From Bacillus sp. V2I10 (GTDB taxonomy: Bacteria > Bacillota > Bacilli > Bacillales > Bacillaceae): a DNA stretch of 64,000 nucleotides. A model generated the notes under the pieces. It did no database searches. It saw only the letters and a program-made list of their open reading frames with translations, and was not told where the DNA came from. Each line of letters begins with the position of its first letter. Position 1 is the first letter of the stretch. Location: the NCBI RefSeq assembly GCF_030817055.1, contig NZ_JAUSYV010000001.1, forward strand, positions 4,240,001 to 4,304,000, in the 5' to 3' direction. Shown piece after piece: positions 25,145 through 35,289 of this stretch. The position numbers and the translations under genes are program-made.

Positions 25145-26213
25145 ATTTATTCCCCGTTTCGGCTTTTCTGTTTTTTTCTTTTGTTGCAGCTTCCCACAAA
25201 CCATTTAGATACGTAGCACCAAGCGCGCGGTCATACAAACCATAACCCGGTTTTCCTGTTTCTCCCCAGATCATTCTGCCATGATCCGGTCTTGCCGGTC
25301 CTGAAAAGTCAACTTCTCTTAAGGCACGGACAATTTCATACATATCCAATGAACCGTCCGTTGAAAGATGGGCAGATTCCTGAAAGGATTTTTCACCTGT
25401 CCATTTAATGTTTCTTAAGTGAACGAAATTGATTTTCCCTTTGCTGCCAAAATAACGGACAAATTCAAGGAAATCATGATCTGGATTTGCACCGAGCGAA
25501 CCGCTGCATAAACAAAGACCGTTGTATGGACTTTCATAAAGATTGACGAATCTGTCTAAGTTTTCTTTACTGTTAATGATTCTTGGCAGTCCGAAGATTG
25601 ACCATGGCGGATCATCCGGATGAATAGCCATTTTGACTTCCTCTTCCTCTGCAACCGGAATGATTTCTTTAATAAAATACGAGAGATTCGTCCACAATTT
25701 CTCTTCCGATACATTCTGATATTGGTTCAGCAGGTTTTTTAATTGCTCCGGTTCATAGCTTGTGTCCCAGCCCGGTAGCTTTAAGTCTCCGTTTATCGGA
25801 TTCATTTGCTTTACTTTTTCTTCTTCATAAATAAGAGCTGTGGAGCCATCTTCTAATTCATAGTCAAGTGATGAACGAGTCCAGTCAAAGACCGGCATAA
25901 AGTTATAACATACAATTTTAATTCCAGCCCTGGATAAATTCCGAATCGTAGTTTTGTAGTTTTCTATATATCGATCTCTGGAAGGAAGGCCGAGCTTTAT
26001 ATCCTCATGAACAGGGACGCTCTCTATTACACTTAAGCTTAAGCCGCTCTCTTCAACCTTCTTTTTGAGCTCAATAATTTTGTCGTAAGGCCATGCCTCC
26101 CCGACAGGGATATCGTAAATAGCGGATACAATTCCAGTCATACCTGGAATCTGTCGTATCTTTTGTAAGGTAACAGGATCATTGTCTCCATACCAGCGAA
26201 ATGTCATTTGCAT
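25122..26213 (-). CDS. uxuA: Mannonate dehydratase
   Basis: Dehydrates D-mannonate to 2-keto-3-deoxygluconate. The 363 residues match UxuA: MTFRWYGDNDPVTLQKIRQIPG start (in parts), KIVCYNFMPVFDWTR, MAIHPDDPPWSIFGLPRI metal-binding block, LCSGSLGANPDHD, NFVHLRN, and RPDHGRMIWGE. It lies 21 bp after uxaC and overlaps uxuB, in the same operon. Confidence 0.95.
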   Translation of the reverse strand: MQMTFRWYGDNDPVTLQKIRQIPGMTGIVSAIYDIPVGEAWPYDKIIELKKKVEESGLSLSVIESVPVHEDIKLGLPSRDRYIENYKTTIRNLSRAGIKIVCYNFMPVFDWTRSSLDYELEDGSTALIYEEEKVKQMNPINGDLKLPGWDTSYEPEQLKNLLNQYQNVSEEKLWTNLSYFIKEIIPVAEEEEVKMAIHPDDPPWSIFGLPRIINSKENLDRFVNLYESPYNGLCLCSGSLGANPDHDFLEFVRYFGSKGKINFVHLRNIKWTGEKSFQESAHLSTDGSLDMYEIVRALREVDFSGPARPDHGRMIWGETGKPGYGLYDRALGATYLNGLWEAATKEKNRKAETGNKYEDSFSN

Positions 26214-26234
26214 AAGCGTTTTCCCTCCATCTGA

Positions 26235-27641
26235 TTATCTGGCAATCTCAAAATATGTTTTCGCATTGTTATAGCAAATATCCTGCACCATTTGACCGAG
26301 TAGTTCATAATCATCTGGTGCTTCGCCTTTGTGAACCCAGCCGCCGATTAAGTTACATAGAATCCTGCGGAAGTATTCATGTCTTGTATAAGATAGGAAA
26401 CTGCGTGAATCCGTCACCATACCTACAAAATTGCTGATCAGCCCTATACTTGCAAGGTCTGTCATCTGGCGGATCATCCCGTCTTTTTGATCGTTAAACC
26501 ACCAGCCTGTGCCAAATTGAAGCTTCCCTCTTGCTTCTTCATTTTGAAAATTCCCGGCGGCTGATGCAATGATCGGATTGTGAGCAGGATTCAAATTATA
26601 GAGAATGGTCTTTGGCAGCTCATTCTCTCTGTCAAGACGATTCAGAAACTGATTCAGCGGCTTTGCCAGTTCAAAATCGTTCATGGAATCAAACCCTGCA
26701 TCAGGACCTATTTTCTTAAACATTTTTGTATTGTTATTGCGGATCGCCCCAATGTGCAGCTGCATCGCCCAGCCATGAGAATGATACAACTTCCCAAGAT
26801 GAAGAAGTGTATATGTCTTATACTTATTTTCTTCAGATATGGTGATGGATTGACCTTGAATGGTCTTATCAAATATCGCTGAAACTTCTTCCAGTGTTGC
26901 TTCTTCATAGAAAAGATGGTCAAAACCATGGTCTGACACTCTGCACCCTGCTCCGTGGAAATAATCGACCCTATTTTCAAAAGCCTTTAATAAATCTTGG
27001 TAGCCGTTGATTTCGATATTTGCTGCTTTAGATAGCTTCTCTATGTAACGAAGAAAACCTTGCTGCGTAATTTCTATCCCTTTATCCGGACGAAAAGCTG
27101 GCAAAACGGCTGTCTCTATCCTTTCATTTGCTTGAATTTCCTTATGATAGGCAAGTGAATCTGCCGGATCATCTGTTGTGCAAATCACATGAACATTTGA
27201 TTTTTTAATGATGGACTGCGCAGAAAAATCCTTCTGCTGAAGCAGAAGATTGCAGCGCTCCCAGATTTCGTCTGCTGTTTTTTCACTCAGCGGTAAATCG
27301 ATGTTGAAATATCGCTTCAGCTCCAAGTGTGTCCAATGATAAAGGGGATTGCCGATACAGGATGGCATTGTTTTTGCCCATGCATCAAACTTTTCCTTAT
27401 CGCTTGCGCTGCCTGTAATCAGATCTTCGCTGATGCCATTTGCACGCATGGCTCTCCATTTGTAGTGATCGCCGTTCAGCCAGATTTCCGTCAGGTTTCG
27501 GAACTGCTTGTTTTCCGCAATTTCTTCAGGACTTAAATGGCAGTGGTAATCATAGATCGGCATTTCTTTTGCATATTCATGATAGAGAATCTTAGAGCTT
27601 TCGTAATCTAATAGAAAATCGTTATCCATAAATTTTTTCAC
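26235..27641 (-). CDS. uxaC: Glucuronate (uronate) isomerase
   Basis: Interconverts glucuronate and fructuronate (and galacturonate and tagaturonate). The 468 residues are typical: MPIYDYHCHLSPEEIAENK near the start (metal-binding HxH), HWTHLELKRYF, HGWAMQLHIGAIRNNN, GTGWWFNDQKDGM, VTDSRSFLSYTRHEYFRR (each in parts). It begins almost at once after the glycosidase gene in the same direction, so uronate released from a sugar conjugate could enter here. Confidence 0.95.
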   Translation of the reverse strand: MKKFMDNDFLLDYESSKILYHEYAKEMPIYDYHCHLSPEEIAENKQFRNLTEIWLNGDHYKWRAMRANGISEDLITGSASDKEKFDAWAKTMPSCIGNPLYHWTHLELKRYFNIDLPLSEKTADEIWERCNLLLQQKDFSAQSIIKKSNVHVICTTDDPADSLAYHKEIQANERIETAVLPAFRPDKGIEITQQGFLRYIEKLSKAANIEINGYQDLLKAFENRVDYFHGAGCRVSDHGFDHLFYEEATLEEVSAIFDKTIQGQSITISEENKYKTYTLLHLGKLYHSHGWAMQLHIGAIRNNNTKMFKKIGPDAGFDSMNDFELAKPLNQFLNRLDRENELPKTILYNLNPAHNPIIASAAGNFQNEEARGKLQFGTGWWFNDQKDGMIRQMTDLASIGLISNFVGMVTDSRSFLSYTRHEYFRRILCNLIGGWVHKGEAPDDYELLGQMVQDICYNNAKTYFEIAR

Positions 27642-27642
27642 T

Positions 27643-30052
27643 TCAGATTCCCTCCTTTTTCAAATGGACGTGCTCTCCGCTTTGGTATTCCACACCGTCA
27701 ACAATCAGCTTTCTTTGTTCACCCTGCGGTAAAATAAATGCTGCTGTGTCATATGGAAGAGTGAATTTCCCCTTTTTTTCTACGGATATATGAATCTCGT
27801 TTTCTTTCGTTTTCATTTCGACAGCCACATAGGCGAAGACATCTTTGTATTGTGTTGTAAAACCGTCATCTTCATATAATCTGTAATGGGATTCACTCCA
27901 GCCCTTTTCAGGGAATAATAAAAACCCTCTTTCATCTTTATGTTTATCAGCGAATGTGACCTCCTCCAGATTAACTGGAAGGATGCTTCCTCCTTTTGCA
28001 AGCAAGGGAACATAATCAAGAGGTGCGGGAATTGTCACCGTCTGTCCGCCTTCAAACCATGTTCCTTTGTGGAAGTCATACCAGCCTCCTTGATGGTGAG
28101 GCAAATAAACGTCCCGTTCTTTTTTTCCTTTTTCCACTACACTTGCAACAAGCAGGTTATCACCCAGCATAAAATCATCGTTTTCTTCAAACGTTTTTTC
28201 ATCTTGCTCAAATTCATAAAATGTTGGGCGGATGATTGGTTTATAGTTCTCATGCGCCTCGTAAAAAGATGTATAAAGATACGGAGTAATCTTTGTTCTG
28301 AATTTGATTAATTTTTTAATGGCAGGAAGCATCTCTGGATACATCCATGGTTCGTTTACCGTCTGATCATCATTCCATGAATGAATGGTAAACCTCGGAT
28401 GAACAATTCCGTTTTGTACCCATCTAACAAACAGTTCCGGCTCTGGTGCAGGACCTGAAAATCCGCCCACATCATGCCCAAAATTATATATGCCCGATAA
28501 GCTTAGGCCGACGCCCATCTTATTGTTGTATTTCAGTGTTTTCCAGCTTGTTCTGTTGTCTCCTGTCCATGTCTGCACATACCTGTGCATTCCGGGACTT
28601 CCCGAGCGTGAAATGAGATATGGACGCAGTTCAGGATTATATTCCTTTTGTGCCTCATAGGATGCTTTCATCATGAGCAGCGGATGAAGAGCACGAATGG
28701 TTTCAAAGTTTATTCTTTCTCCAAAGCCATGGCATTCAGCTTCTTTGCTCCAAATTTCAAACTCGTTGTTGTCATTCCATGTTGAATCAATTCCATATTC
28801 AAGCAGTTTCTCCTTCACCTGAGCTTTCCACCAGTTGTATGTTTCCTGATTAGTGAAATCTAAATATGCGCCTGTTTCATCCCAGAATTGAGCCATTTCC
28901 GCTTCATTTGTTTTGCTGTTTAAAATGAACATCCGTTTTTCCTTCAATTCTTGAAAAACAGGGTGATCATTTAGTAAGCAACGGTTTAATGTTTGCGCAT
29001 AATTTAAGATCGTTTGCATGGAATTCATTGATCACTTCTTTAGGCTGTGGAAATTTTGATTCATTCCATGTAAATACGTATCTTTTTTCATTAATTGATG
29101 TATAGCCTGATGAAAGCTGAAAGGAATCGCACAAAATGTCATGCTCCCTGCAAAGCTTTAAGAATTTCTTTACTTGTTCCTGAGCATCAGGAGCATCTGT
29201 ATAGCTCATTGTGGATCCTGAATATCCAAGGCTCCATTTTGGAGGAAGAATGGTTTTTCCTGTCATCCATGCAAATTTCTCTGTGACGTCTCTGACATTG
29301 GGACCTGCAATGACGTAGTAATCCAAGTCACCGTCCTCTGCCTGAAAATAACGGTACAGTCCGTGATAATTATCAAGCTCAGAACCCATTTCAAAAACCG
29401 AGCTGGATAAATTATCGTAAAACAAACCAAACGATAACCCCGTTTCTTTCTTTCGGGTAATGTAAAACGGTATATGTTTATAAAGCGGATCTGTATATTC
29501 AGCGTCATATCCCATGGCATCAATCGTCTGCATCCGATAACGCTTTCCGTGTTTATCGACTGATCCTGTTTTTTCGCCAAGGCCAAAATATTGCTCGTCT
29601 AAATGACGCTGCAAATAATGTGCAGGCCCGCTGCTGAGTGAATGTTCAAAATGATAGGCTTGGGTGCTCCGGTCTTTCGCAATCTGAACCCAATCATTTT
29701 CTTTCCGGTAATACCAAGTGATTTTAAATCCGTTCAGATCAATCTGCAGCTTTAACACTTCTGTTTTTACAGCAAAGAAATCATCCAGTATTTCGGTTTC
29801 ATATGCAGGCAATGAAAACCCATCCGTAGCAAACCGGCTTTTTCCCTCTAAAGGAATATCATCCATTCCGGGAGCAATACTCCATGTCCTGTCAAGTGTT
29901 AATTTTTCTCCCACAGTAAACAAAATTCGAATAATATCCTTCTCCAAAATGAAAATAGATGCTCTTACCGTTCCATCCTCCAACTTAAAATGAAGAACAT
30001 TCCGGCTTTCCTGTTCAAATGCAAATGTATATTTCTCTTTAATGCTCATCAT
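27643..30052 (-). pseudogene. GH31 alpha-glycosidase split by a one-base frameshift
   Basis: Two minus-strand frames make one family 31 glycosidase of about 800 residues. The N-part (30052-28967) runs from MSIKEKYTFAF through YFGLGEKTGSVDKHG and GYSGSTMSYTDAP to CANIKP. The C-part resumes at CLLNDHP and holds the nucleophile region STWNDNNEFE and the acid/base GHDVGGFSG. Removing one T near 28980 (CCGTTGC to CCGTGC) restores the frame exactly inside a family motif. It lies between the TRAP transporter and uxaC genes. Either it is recently inactivated or the base is a sequencing error. Confidence 0.85.
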
Positions 30053-30074
30053 GAAAACCTTCTCTCTGCTGAAT

Positions 30075-31370
30075 TTACAATCCAAATAGTTTAGGCAGGG
30101 TTAAGCTGATTTCGGGTATAAATGTAACGGCCAGCAAAACTAGTATAATCGCTCCGTAAAATGGAAGCAGCGGCTTGATTACTTGTTCAATTTTCACCTT
30201 TCCAATGCTGCTGCCTACAAATAGCGCACTTCCTACTGGCGGCGTAATATTCCCTATACACAAGTTAAAAGCCATCATAATCCCAAAGTGAACCGGGTCC
30301 ATCCCAAATGTTGCAACTACAGGGAGGAAAATAGGCGTAAAAATTAAGACAGCCGGTGTGATATCCATAAATGTTCCGATAATGAGCAAAATGACATTCA
30401 TCAACAGCAGGATCATAATCGGGTTATCCGTAAGACCCAGCAATCCGCTGCTGATCGCCTCAGGTATGCCTGTAAAAGACATAACAAGAGATAAAATGGT
30501 TGAAGTACCAATTAGAAGCATGATAACTGCAGTCATTTCAACGGTTTCAAGCAGCATTTTCGGAAGCTTTTTCAAGCTGAATGTCCGATAAATGATTGAA
30601 AGAATAAGAGAATACGCCACTGCAATTGCAGCACCCTCTGTTGCAGTGAAAATTCCTGCAATAATTCCGCCAAGGACGATCACGATCAGCATCAAGCTTG
30701 GAATAGCGTCAAGAAACACCAAGGCCCCTTGTCTAAAAGTGATTTTTTGTGAAACAGGATAATTTTTCTTTTTGGCAATGAAGTAGGCAACTGCCATTGT
30801 CGCAAGTCCCCACAAGATTCCTGGTATGTATCCTGCCATAAATAACGCCGCTACTGATGTTCCTCCGCTGACAAGCGAATAAATGATCAGCAGGCCGCTC
30901 GGAGGAATAAGCAAGCCGGTTGGCGCTGATGCAATATTGACCGCTGCAGAATAAGTCCTTTCGTAGCCTTCCTTATCCTGCATAGGAGACATGACTCCGC
31001 CTATTGCAGCAGCAGATGCCACAGAAGATCCTGAAATGGACCCGAAGAGCATATTGCCCATCACGTTTGTATGAGCCAATGAACCGGGCATGCGTCCTGC
31101 AAGCAATTTTGCAAGGTTGATCAGCCGAATGGCAATGCCGCCATTATTCATGATAATCCCTGATAAAACGAAAAATGGAACGGCTAATAGCGCAAAACTG
31201 TCTAATCCTGTGACCATTTTTTGTGCAGATGTAAATACCGCTACATCAAATGGGAACAAAATCAGCATCGTTGCAATGGAAGCCCCCGCAATACTGATTG
31301 CAATTGGAACACCTATTAGTAAAAGAACAAAAAATACGCTTAAGAGAATGAGCCCAGCTGTTAAAGTCAT
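30075..31370 (-). CDS. TRAP transporter large permease (DctM type)
   Basis: The 431 residues have about 12 to 13 hydrophobic segments. The TRAP-M blocks are visible: FALLAVPFFVLSGIIMNNGGIA, GSISGSSVASAAAIG, and TFMDITPAVLIFTPIFLPV (in parts). It energises uptake of the ligand with an ion gradient. The gene lies 16 bp from the small-permease gene and 22 bp from the glycosidase. The uronate genes alongside suggest a hexuronate or uronate-containing oligosaccharide as substrate. Confidence 0.93.
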   Translation of the reverse strand: MTLTAGLILLSVFFVLLLIGVPIAISIAGASIATMLILFPFDVAVFTSAQKMVTGLDSFALLAVPFFVLSGIIMNNGGIAIRLINLAKLLAGRMPGSLAHTNVMGNMLFGSISGSSVASAAAIGGVMSPMQDKEGYERTYSAAVNIASAPTGLLIPPSGLLIIYSLVSGGTSVAALFMAGYIPGILWGLATMAVAYFIAKKKNYPVSQKITFRQGALVFLDAIPSLMLIVIVLGGIIAGIFTATEGAAIAVAYSLILSIIYRTFSLKKLPKMLLETVEMTAVIMLLIGTSTILSLVMSFTGIPEAISSGLLGLTDNPIMILLLMNVILLIIGTFMDITPAVLIFTPIFLPVVATFGMDPVHFGIMMAFNLCIGNITPPVGSALFVGSSIGKVKIEQVIKPLLPFYGAIILVLLAVTFIPEISLTLPKLFGL

Positions 31371-31386
31371 TTGTTATCCCTCCTTT

Positions 31387-31911
31387 TTAACCTTCGATTT
31401 GCGATTTTGAGACTGCTTCTAAATCATCGGAATATAATTCTACCTTTCTCTTTGAAACCGCTTCATAGATACTTAAAAGACTATAGCCGATAATTAAGAC
31501 CCCGCTGACTGGAAGGGAAAGATAGATGTACCCCATTGGAATTCCGAGCGCAGCTGATGACTGGGCCATTGTAATCGCTGCAGCCCGTGAACCTCCAATG
31601 AACATGACCAAAACAGCGAATGAAAGGACAAGAACTTCAATGATGACGCTTACAATAAGGGCTTTGTTTTTTGGCAGCTTTTCTACAATAAACTCAATCG
31701 CAATATGCTTCTTTTGACCGAATGCATATGCTGCTCCAAGCATGGAAACCCAAATCAGCGAATACCTCAAAATCTCTTCTGAAAGCGTGCTTGGAGAATT
31801 CAAAACGTATCTTGTGAAGACCTGCCATATGGCGATGAGAACCATAAACGCAAGAAGTGAACTTGTAATAATAGCTATGACTTGATCTGCTCTCTTTTTA
31901 ACTGTCTGCAT
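31387..31911 (-). CDS. TRAP transporter small permease (DctQ type)
   Basis: The 174 residues show four membrane helices and the usual features: IAIWQVFTRYVLNSPSTLSEEILRYSLIW (in parts) and the later GAAYAFGQKKHIAIEF. The start is ATG 31911, set by GGGAGGGAG. The open frame extends 89 codons further into the binding-protein gene, but that part is unlike any DctQ, so I exclude it. Confidence 0.93.
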   Translation of the reverse strand: MQTVKKRADQVIAIITSSLLAFMVLIAIWQVFTRYVLNSPSTLSEEILRYSLIWVSMLGAAYAFGQKKHIAIEFIVEKLPKNKALIVSVIIEVLVLSFAVLVMFIGGSRAAAITMAQSSAALGIPMGYIYLSLPVSGVLIIGYSLLSIYEAVSKRKVELYSDDLEAVSKSQIEG

Positions 31912-31933
31912 AAATATCTCCCTCCCTTGTACC

Positions 31934-32941
31934 TCACTCTTTCTCTTTTGCTGCTGCACGAATTTCTTTATAGTACTTTGCTGTAGATTCTTTTTTTGCA
32001 AACTCCTCATGCTGAGGCTGCACAGCTTTTCGAAATGGCTCTTTATCCGGATTACTGAACTTGACACCTTTTTTCTTGGCATTCTCGACAGCTTTTTCAA
32101 TTGACTGATTCCAGACTGCTTTATGATACTCGGTTGATTCTTCAGCAGCCTCAGTAATTGCCTGCTTTTGCTCCTCATCTAATTCCTTCCATTTTGAATG
32201 ATTCATAATTAAAATATCCGGCACCAAAGCATGTTCTGTATAAGAGTACTGCTTGGCAACCTCTCCGTGATTATTATCTGTTAAAGCGGTTTCATTATTT
32301 TCCGAACCATCTATTACCCCTTGCTGAAGGGCAGTATAGACCTCTCCAAAAGACATCGGTGTCGGAGACCCGCCCATCAATTCGATCATGTTTATGGCTG
32401 TTGCACTAGGCTGAACACGGATTTTTAACCCTTTTAGATCATCTGGATGCATGATTGGTTTATTTTTCGTATAGAAATTCCGGGAACCTCCGTCATAAAA
32501 AGTAATTCCTCTAAAACCAATCTCTTCTGAAGACTTGTAGATTCCTTTCACGATATCACTGTTCATCACACTGTAATAGTGATCTCTTCCATCAAACAAA
32601 TAAGGCAGACTAAACAAAGAATAAACATCAGAAAAACTTTCTAAAGCACTTGCGCTGACCTTGGCAAAATCAACCGCCCCTGTTTGTGTCAGTTCAATTA
32701 CTTCGCGCTCAGCTCCAAGCTGTCCATTTGGATAAAGCTGGACCTTAACCGTTCCATCCGTTTTTTCTTCTACTAATCTTGCAAACTCAGTTAAAGATTT
32801 GTGAACAGGATGTGTTTCGCTTTGATTATGAGCAAGCCTCATCATTACGGTCTTATCATCACCAGCTGCTCTGCTGCTGCACCCTGATAATATTCCAGCC
32901 GATATTATGCAGACAGCCATTAACGCTAATAATATTCTCAT
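31934..32941 (-). CDS. TRAP transporter solute-binding lipoprotein (DctP type)
   Basis: The 335 residues begin with a lipoprotein signal (MRILLALMAVCIISAGILSGC; lipobox LSGC). Then come MRLAHNQSETHPVHKSL and VQLYPNGQLGAEREV, the ligand-carboxylate Arg in LKGLKIRVQPS (about residue 165), and FGEVYTALQQGVIDGSENN. The protein captures the substrate outside the membrane and delivers it to the DctQM pair. The start ATG 32941 follows GGGGGG. It heads the operon, 265 bp from the divergent LacI-type regulator. Confidence 0.93.
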   Translation of the reverse strand: MRILLALMAVCIISAGILSGCSSRAAGDDKTVMMRLAHNQSETHPVHKSLTEFARLVEEKTDGTVKVQLYPNGQLGAEREVIELTQTGAVDFAKVSASALESFSDVYSLFSLPYLFDGRDHYYSVMNSDIVKGIYKSSEEIGFRGITFYDGGSRNFYTKNKPIMHPDDLKGLKIRVQPSATAINMIELMGGSPTPMSFGEVYTALQQGVIDGSENNETALTDNNHGEVAKQYSYTEHALVPDILIMNHSKWKELDEEQKQAITEAAEESTEYHKAVWNQSIEKAVENAKKKGVKFSNPDKEPFRKAVQPQHEEFAKKESTAKYYKEIRAAAKEKE

Positions 32942-33030
32942 GCATGTCCCCCCTATTGATTCGTTGAACAATTGCTTTTGATACCGATTACATTTCTTCA
33001 TGCTAGTAAGGCCGAGAGAAATCTATCTCT

Positions 33031-33138
33031 ATAACAACGTTGTTATTTCTATCTAAAAAATAACAACGTTGTTATTTTTCTTTAAAAAGCATGTTTTTCC
33101 TCAGCTTTTATACTATACTACAAGTAACAACGTTGTTA
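33031..33138. promoter_or_regulatory. Three LacI-family operators (TAACAACGTTGTTA)
   Basis: The same 14-bp perfect palindrome occurs centred at 33038.5, 33067.5 and 33131.5. The longest form is AATAACAACGTTGTTATT (33059-33076). The central CG is the LacI-family signature. The spacings (29 and 64 bp) allow looping. The array lies between the divergent uronate operon and its regulator gene and should control both. Confidence 0.88.
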
Positions 33139-33206
33139 TTTAACAGTATAGTCTGTATTCGGAAAATTTTCAACATTTCATTTTTGACTGTTTTGGAGGA
33201 TTTCTA

Positions 33207-34193
33207 ATGAGTGTAACGATAAAAGATATTGCCCGGGAATCAGGAGTAAGCTATTCAACTGTCTCTAAGGCCTTGAATGACAGTCCTCTTGTAAAGCCGG
33301 ATACAAAGAAAAAGGTTTTAGAAGCAGCACGGACTTTAGGGTACTCTCCCAATTTTGCCGCAAAAAATCTTGTTTCTAAAAAAAGCAGAACGATAGGTCT
33401 TGTATGGCCTGCAATTGACCGAATAGCCCTTACTGCCCTAGTATCGAAAATAAATGAAATCGTGACAAATAAAAATTATTTTATGATTCTATCTGTTAAT
33501 GCAGCTGACAAAGCGGTAGAAATGTTTAAAAGCTTTCAGGTTGACGGCGTCATGATTTTCGAGGAAGGCGGTGAAACTCAGCTGCATTCCAATATGGCCT
33601 CATCCGTTCCCATCTTGTCCTACGGGGTTTCAGGAGACAATGCCTATCCTATTATCGACGTCAATCATAAAAAAGCGATTCAAAAAGCGGTTGCTCACCT
33701 AAACGATCTGGGTCATTCAAAAATAAGCTATATTGGGGACTTATCACCCTTTGACAGACGACAGGCAGAAAAGCTCAAGGGATATCATAAAGGAATGGAA
33801 GAAGCTAAACTTCCTGTAACCGAAGAAAGCATCTGCAATACGAAGGGATTAAGCTGGTATGATGGCTATCTTGCTGCAAAAGAACTGCTGCAGTATAAAA
33901 ACAAGCCAACAGCTCTTATAAGCGGAAGCTACGATATCAGTGTAGGGATCCTAAGAGCCGTAAAGGAGCTAAACTTGAGGATTCCAGAGGATCTTTCCTT
34001 ACTTTCATATGATAATATCCCGCAAATGGCGAGCCTTGAAACAGAGCTAACAAGCGTAGGTGTTCCAATTGATCTCCTGGCTGAGACAATGGTTGATTCC
34101 CTCCTGTCTTTAATCGATCAGCCTGGTTCTGTCAGCCTTATTCAGATGATGGAGCCTGAAATCGTGATCCGGAAATCGGCACAGAAAAAATAA
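33207..34193 (+). CDS. LacI-family regulator of uronate utilisation
   Basis: The 328 residues start with a LacI helix-turn-helix (VTIKDIARESGVSYSTVSKALN) and hinge (ARTLGYSPNFAAKNLVSKKSRTIGL, in parts), followed by a periplasmic-binding-like effector domain. TTGGAGGA precedes ATG. By position and operators it represses the TRAP-uronate operon until a sugar acid, perhaps KDG or a uronate, binds. KdgR or ExuR of B. subtilis would be the functional counterparts; I do not assign a symbol. Confidence 0.9.
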   Translation: MSVTIKDIARESGVSYSTVSKALNDSPLVKPDTKKKVLEAARTLGYSPNFAAKNLVSKKSRTIGLVWPAIDRIALTALVSKINEIVTNKNYFMILSVNAADKAVEMFKSFQVDGVMIFEEGGETQLHSNMASSVPILSYGVSGDNAYPIIDVNHKKAIQKAVAHLNDLGHSKISYIGDLSPFDRRQAEKLKGYHKGMEEAKLPVTEESICNTKGLSWYDGYLAAKELLQYKNKPTALISGSYDISVGILRAVKELNLRIPEDLSLLSYDNIPQMASLETELTSVGVPIDLLAETMVDSLLSLIDQPGSVSLIQMMEPEIVIRKSAQKK

Positions 34194-34209
34194 TAGATTT
34201 TCATTAAAA

Positions 34210-34248
34210 AAAACACCTTAAATCGCAAATCAAGATTTAAGGTGTTTT
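34210..34248 (+). terminator. Terminator of the LacI-family gene
   Basis: AAAACACCTTAAATC (34210-34224) pairs with GATTTAAGGTGTTTT (34234-34248). Confidence 0.9.
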
Positions 34249-34272
34249 TATCTGTTTTCTGCTAAAGTATTT

Positions 34273-35289
34273 TCAATGAGGATCCCTAATCGGAAGTGGC
34301 TTCATAATCCGTTTCCTCTTATCAAAAGTAGCGATTTCCTTTACCCCTTTATTAATCAGCATCTCCATGTTTTCATCTAGAAAAGCACCTATATCCTCTG
34401 GAAAATGGGCATCAGAAGAAAGAAGCAATGGAATCTCATTTTCGATTAATAAATGAAGAAATGGTTCACTTGGACACATTTCTTTTACCGGGAATCGGTA
34501 AAATAACCCTGCGTTAACCTCTGTAGCTGCATCCATTTCTTTTATAGCTTTTACTATCCTTTTGTACATGGGCAGCAAAAGATCGTTATGGGGACGGTAG
34601 CCGAAAACTTTAATATTATCCAGGTGGGAAATATAGTCAAACAAGTCGCTTCTGATGGCCTTTTCCACAATTCTAAAGAATGTTTCATATAATTCATGTA
34701 CCTCATAATTTTCAAACTCATCGATCGTTTTAGGATTATCAAATCCCCATCCATTGATAAAATGAACAGAGCCATTAATAAAATCCCAATCATGCTTGCA
34801 AAGCAATGCAAATAAATCCTCTTCATCATCCTCAAAGTAGTCTGCTTCTATTCCTATCTTTAACTGCACACCTTGCTTGGCCCATTTTTCTTTATTTCTT
34901 GAAATGGATTCCGCAAAATGATCCATGCTTTCGGTCATGACTAGATTTAACCACTGCTTTTGCATGCGGCCGATCGGACTTTCATCAAGCTGCATGTTCT
35001 TTTCAAAATACTTTCGGCAATCTGTAAAACGATATAAATGATCCACAATCCCGACTTCTTTGATTCCTTTTCTTTTCGCATTTTCAAGATATAAATCAAG
35101 CCAGCTTGGATCATAAGCTCCTTTTATCATTCTTTCAGATAACTTTTGCACGGATTGGGCAGCCCATTGTTTCGAGGATTTTTCTTCTGGCGAAAAATGC
35201 TCTCCTATAAGAAGGTTTTGATAGGTTTTTTTCAGCCAATTAGATGTATACGGACCTTCCTCAAGATGAACGTGATAATCAACTCTCAT
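34273..35289 (-). CDS. PHP-domain metal-dependent hydrolase (histidinol-phosphatase-like)
   Basis: The 338 residues form one PHP domain: MRVDYHVHLEEGPYTSNW start (HxH metal site), IKEVGIVDHLYRF, IEADYFED, HFINGWGFDNP, SHLDNIKVFG and LSSDAHFPED (metal-binding D-H near the end). It likely hydrolyses a phosphate ester of a small molecule, which is unknown. I use ATG 35289 because TAGGTG lies six bases upstream. It overlaps the preceding DeoR gene by 11 bp, so the two are translationally coupled. Confidence 0.82.
   Translation of the reverse strand: MRVDYHVHLEEGPYTSNWLKKTYQNLLIGEHFSPEEKSSKQWAAQSVQKLSERMIKGAYDPSWLDLYLENAKRKGIKEVGIVDHLYRFTDCRKYFEKNMQLDESPIGRMQKQWLNLVMTESMDHFAESISRNKEKWAKQGVQLKIGIEADYFEDDEEDLFALLCKHDWDFINGSVHFINGWGFDNPKTIDEFENYEVHELYETFFRIVEKAIRSDLFDYISHLDNIKVFGYRPHNDLLLPMYKRIVKAIKEMDAATEVNAGLFYRFPVKEMCPSEPFLHLLIENEIPLLLSSDAHFPEDIGAFLDENMEMLINKGVKEIATFDKRKRIMKPLPIRDPH

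Noticed and set aside
31912..32178. N-terminal extension of the TRAP small permease
   Set aside because: It lies inside the binding-protein gene in another frame and has no family similarity; GGGAGGGAG sets the start at 31911.
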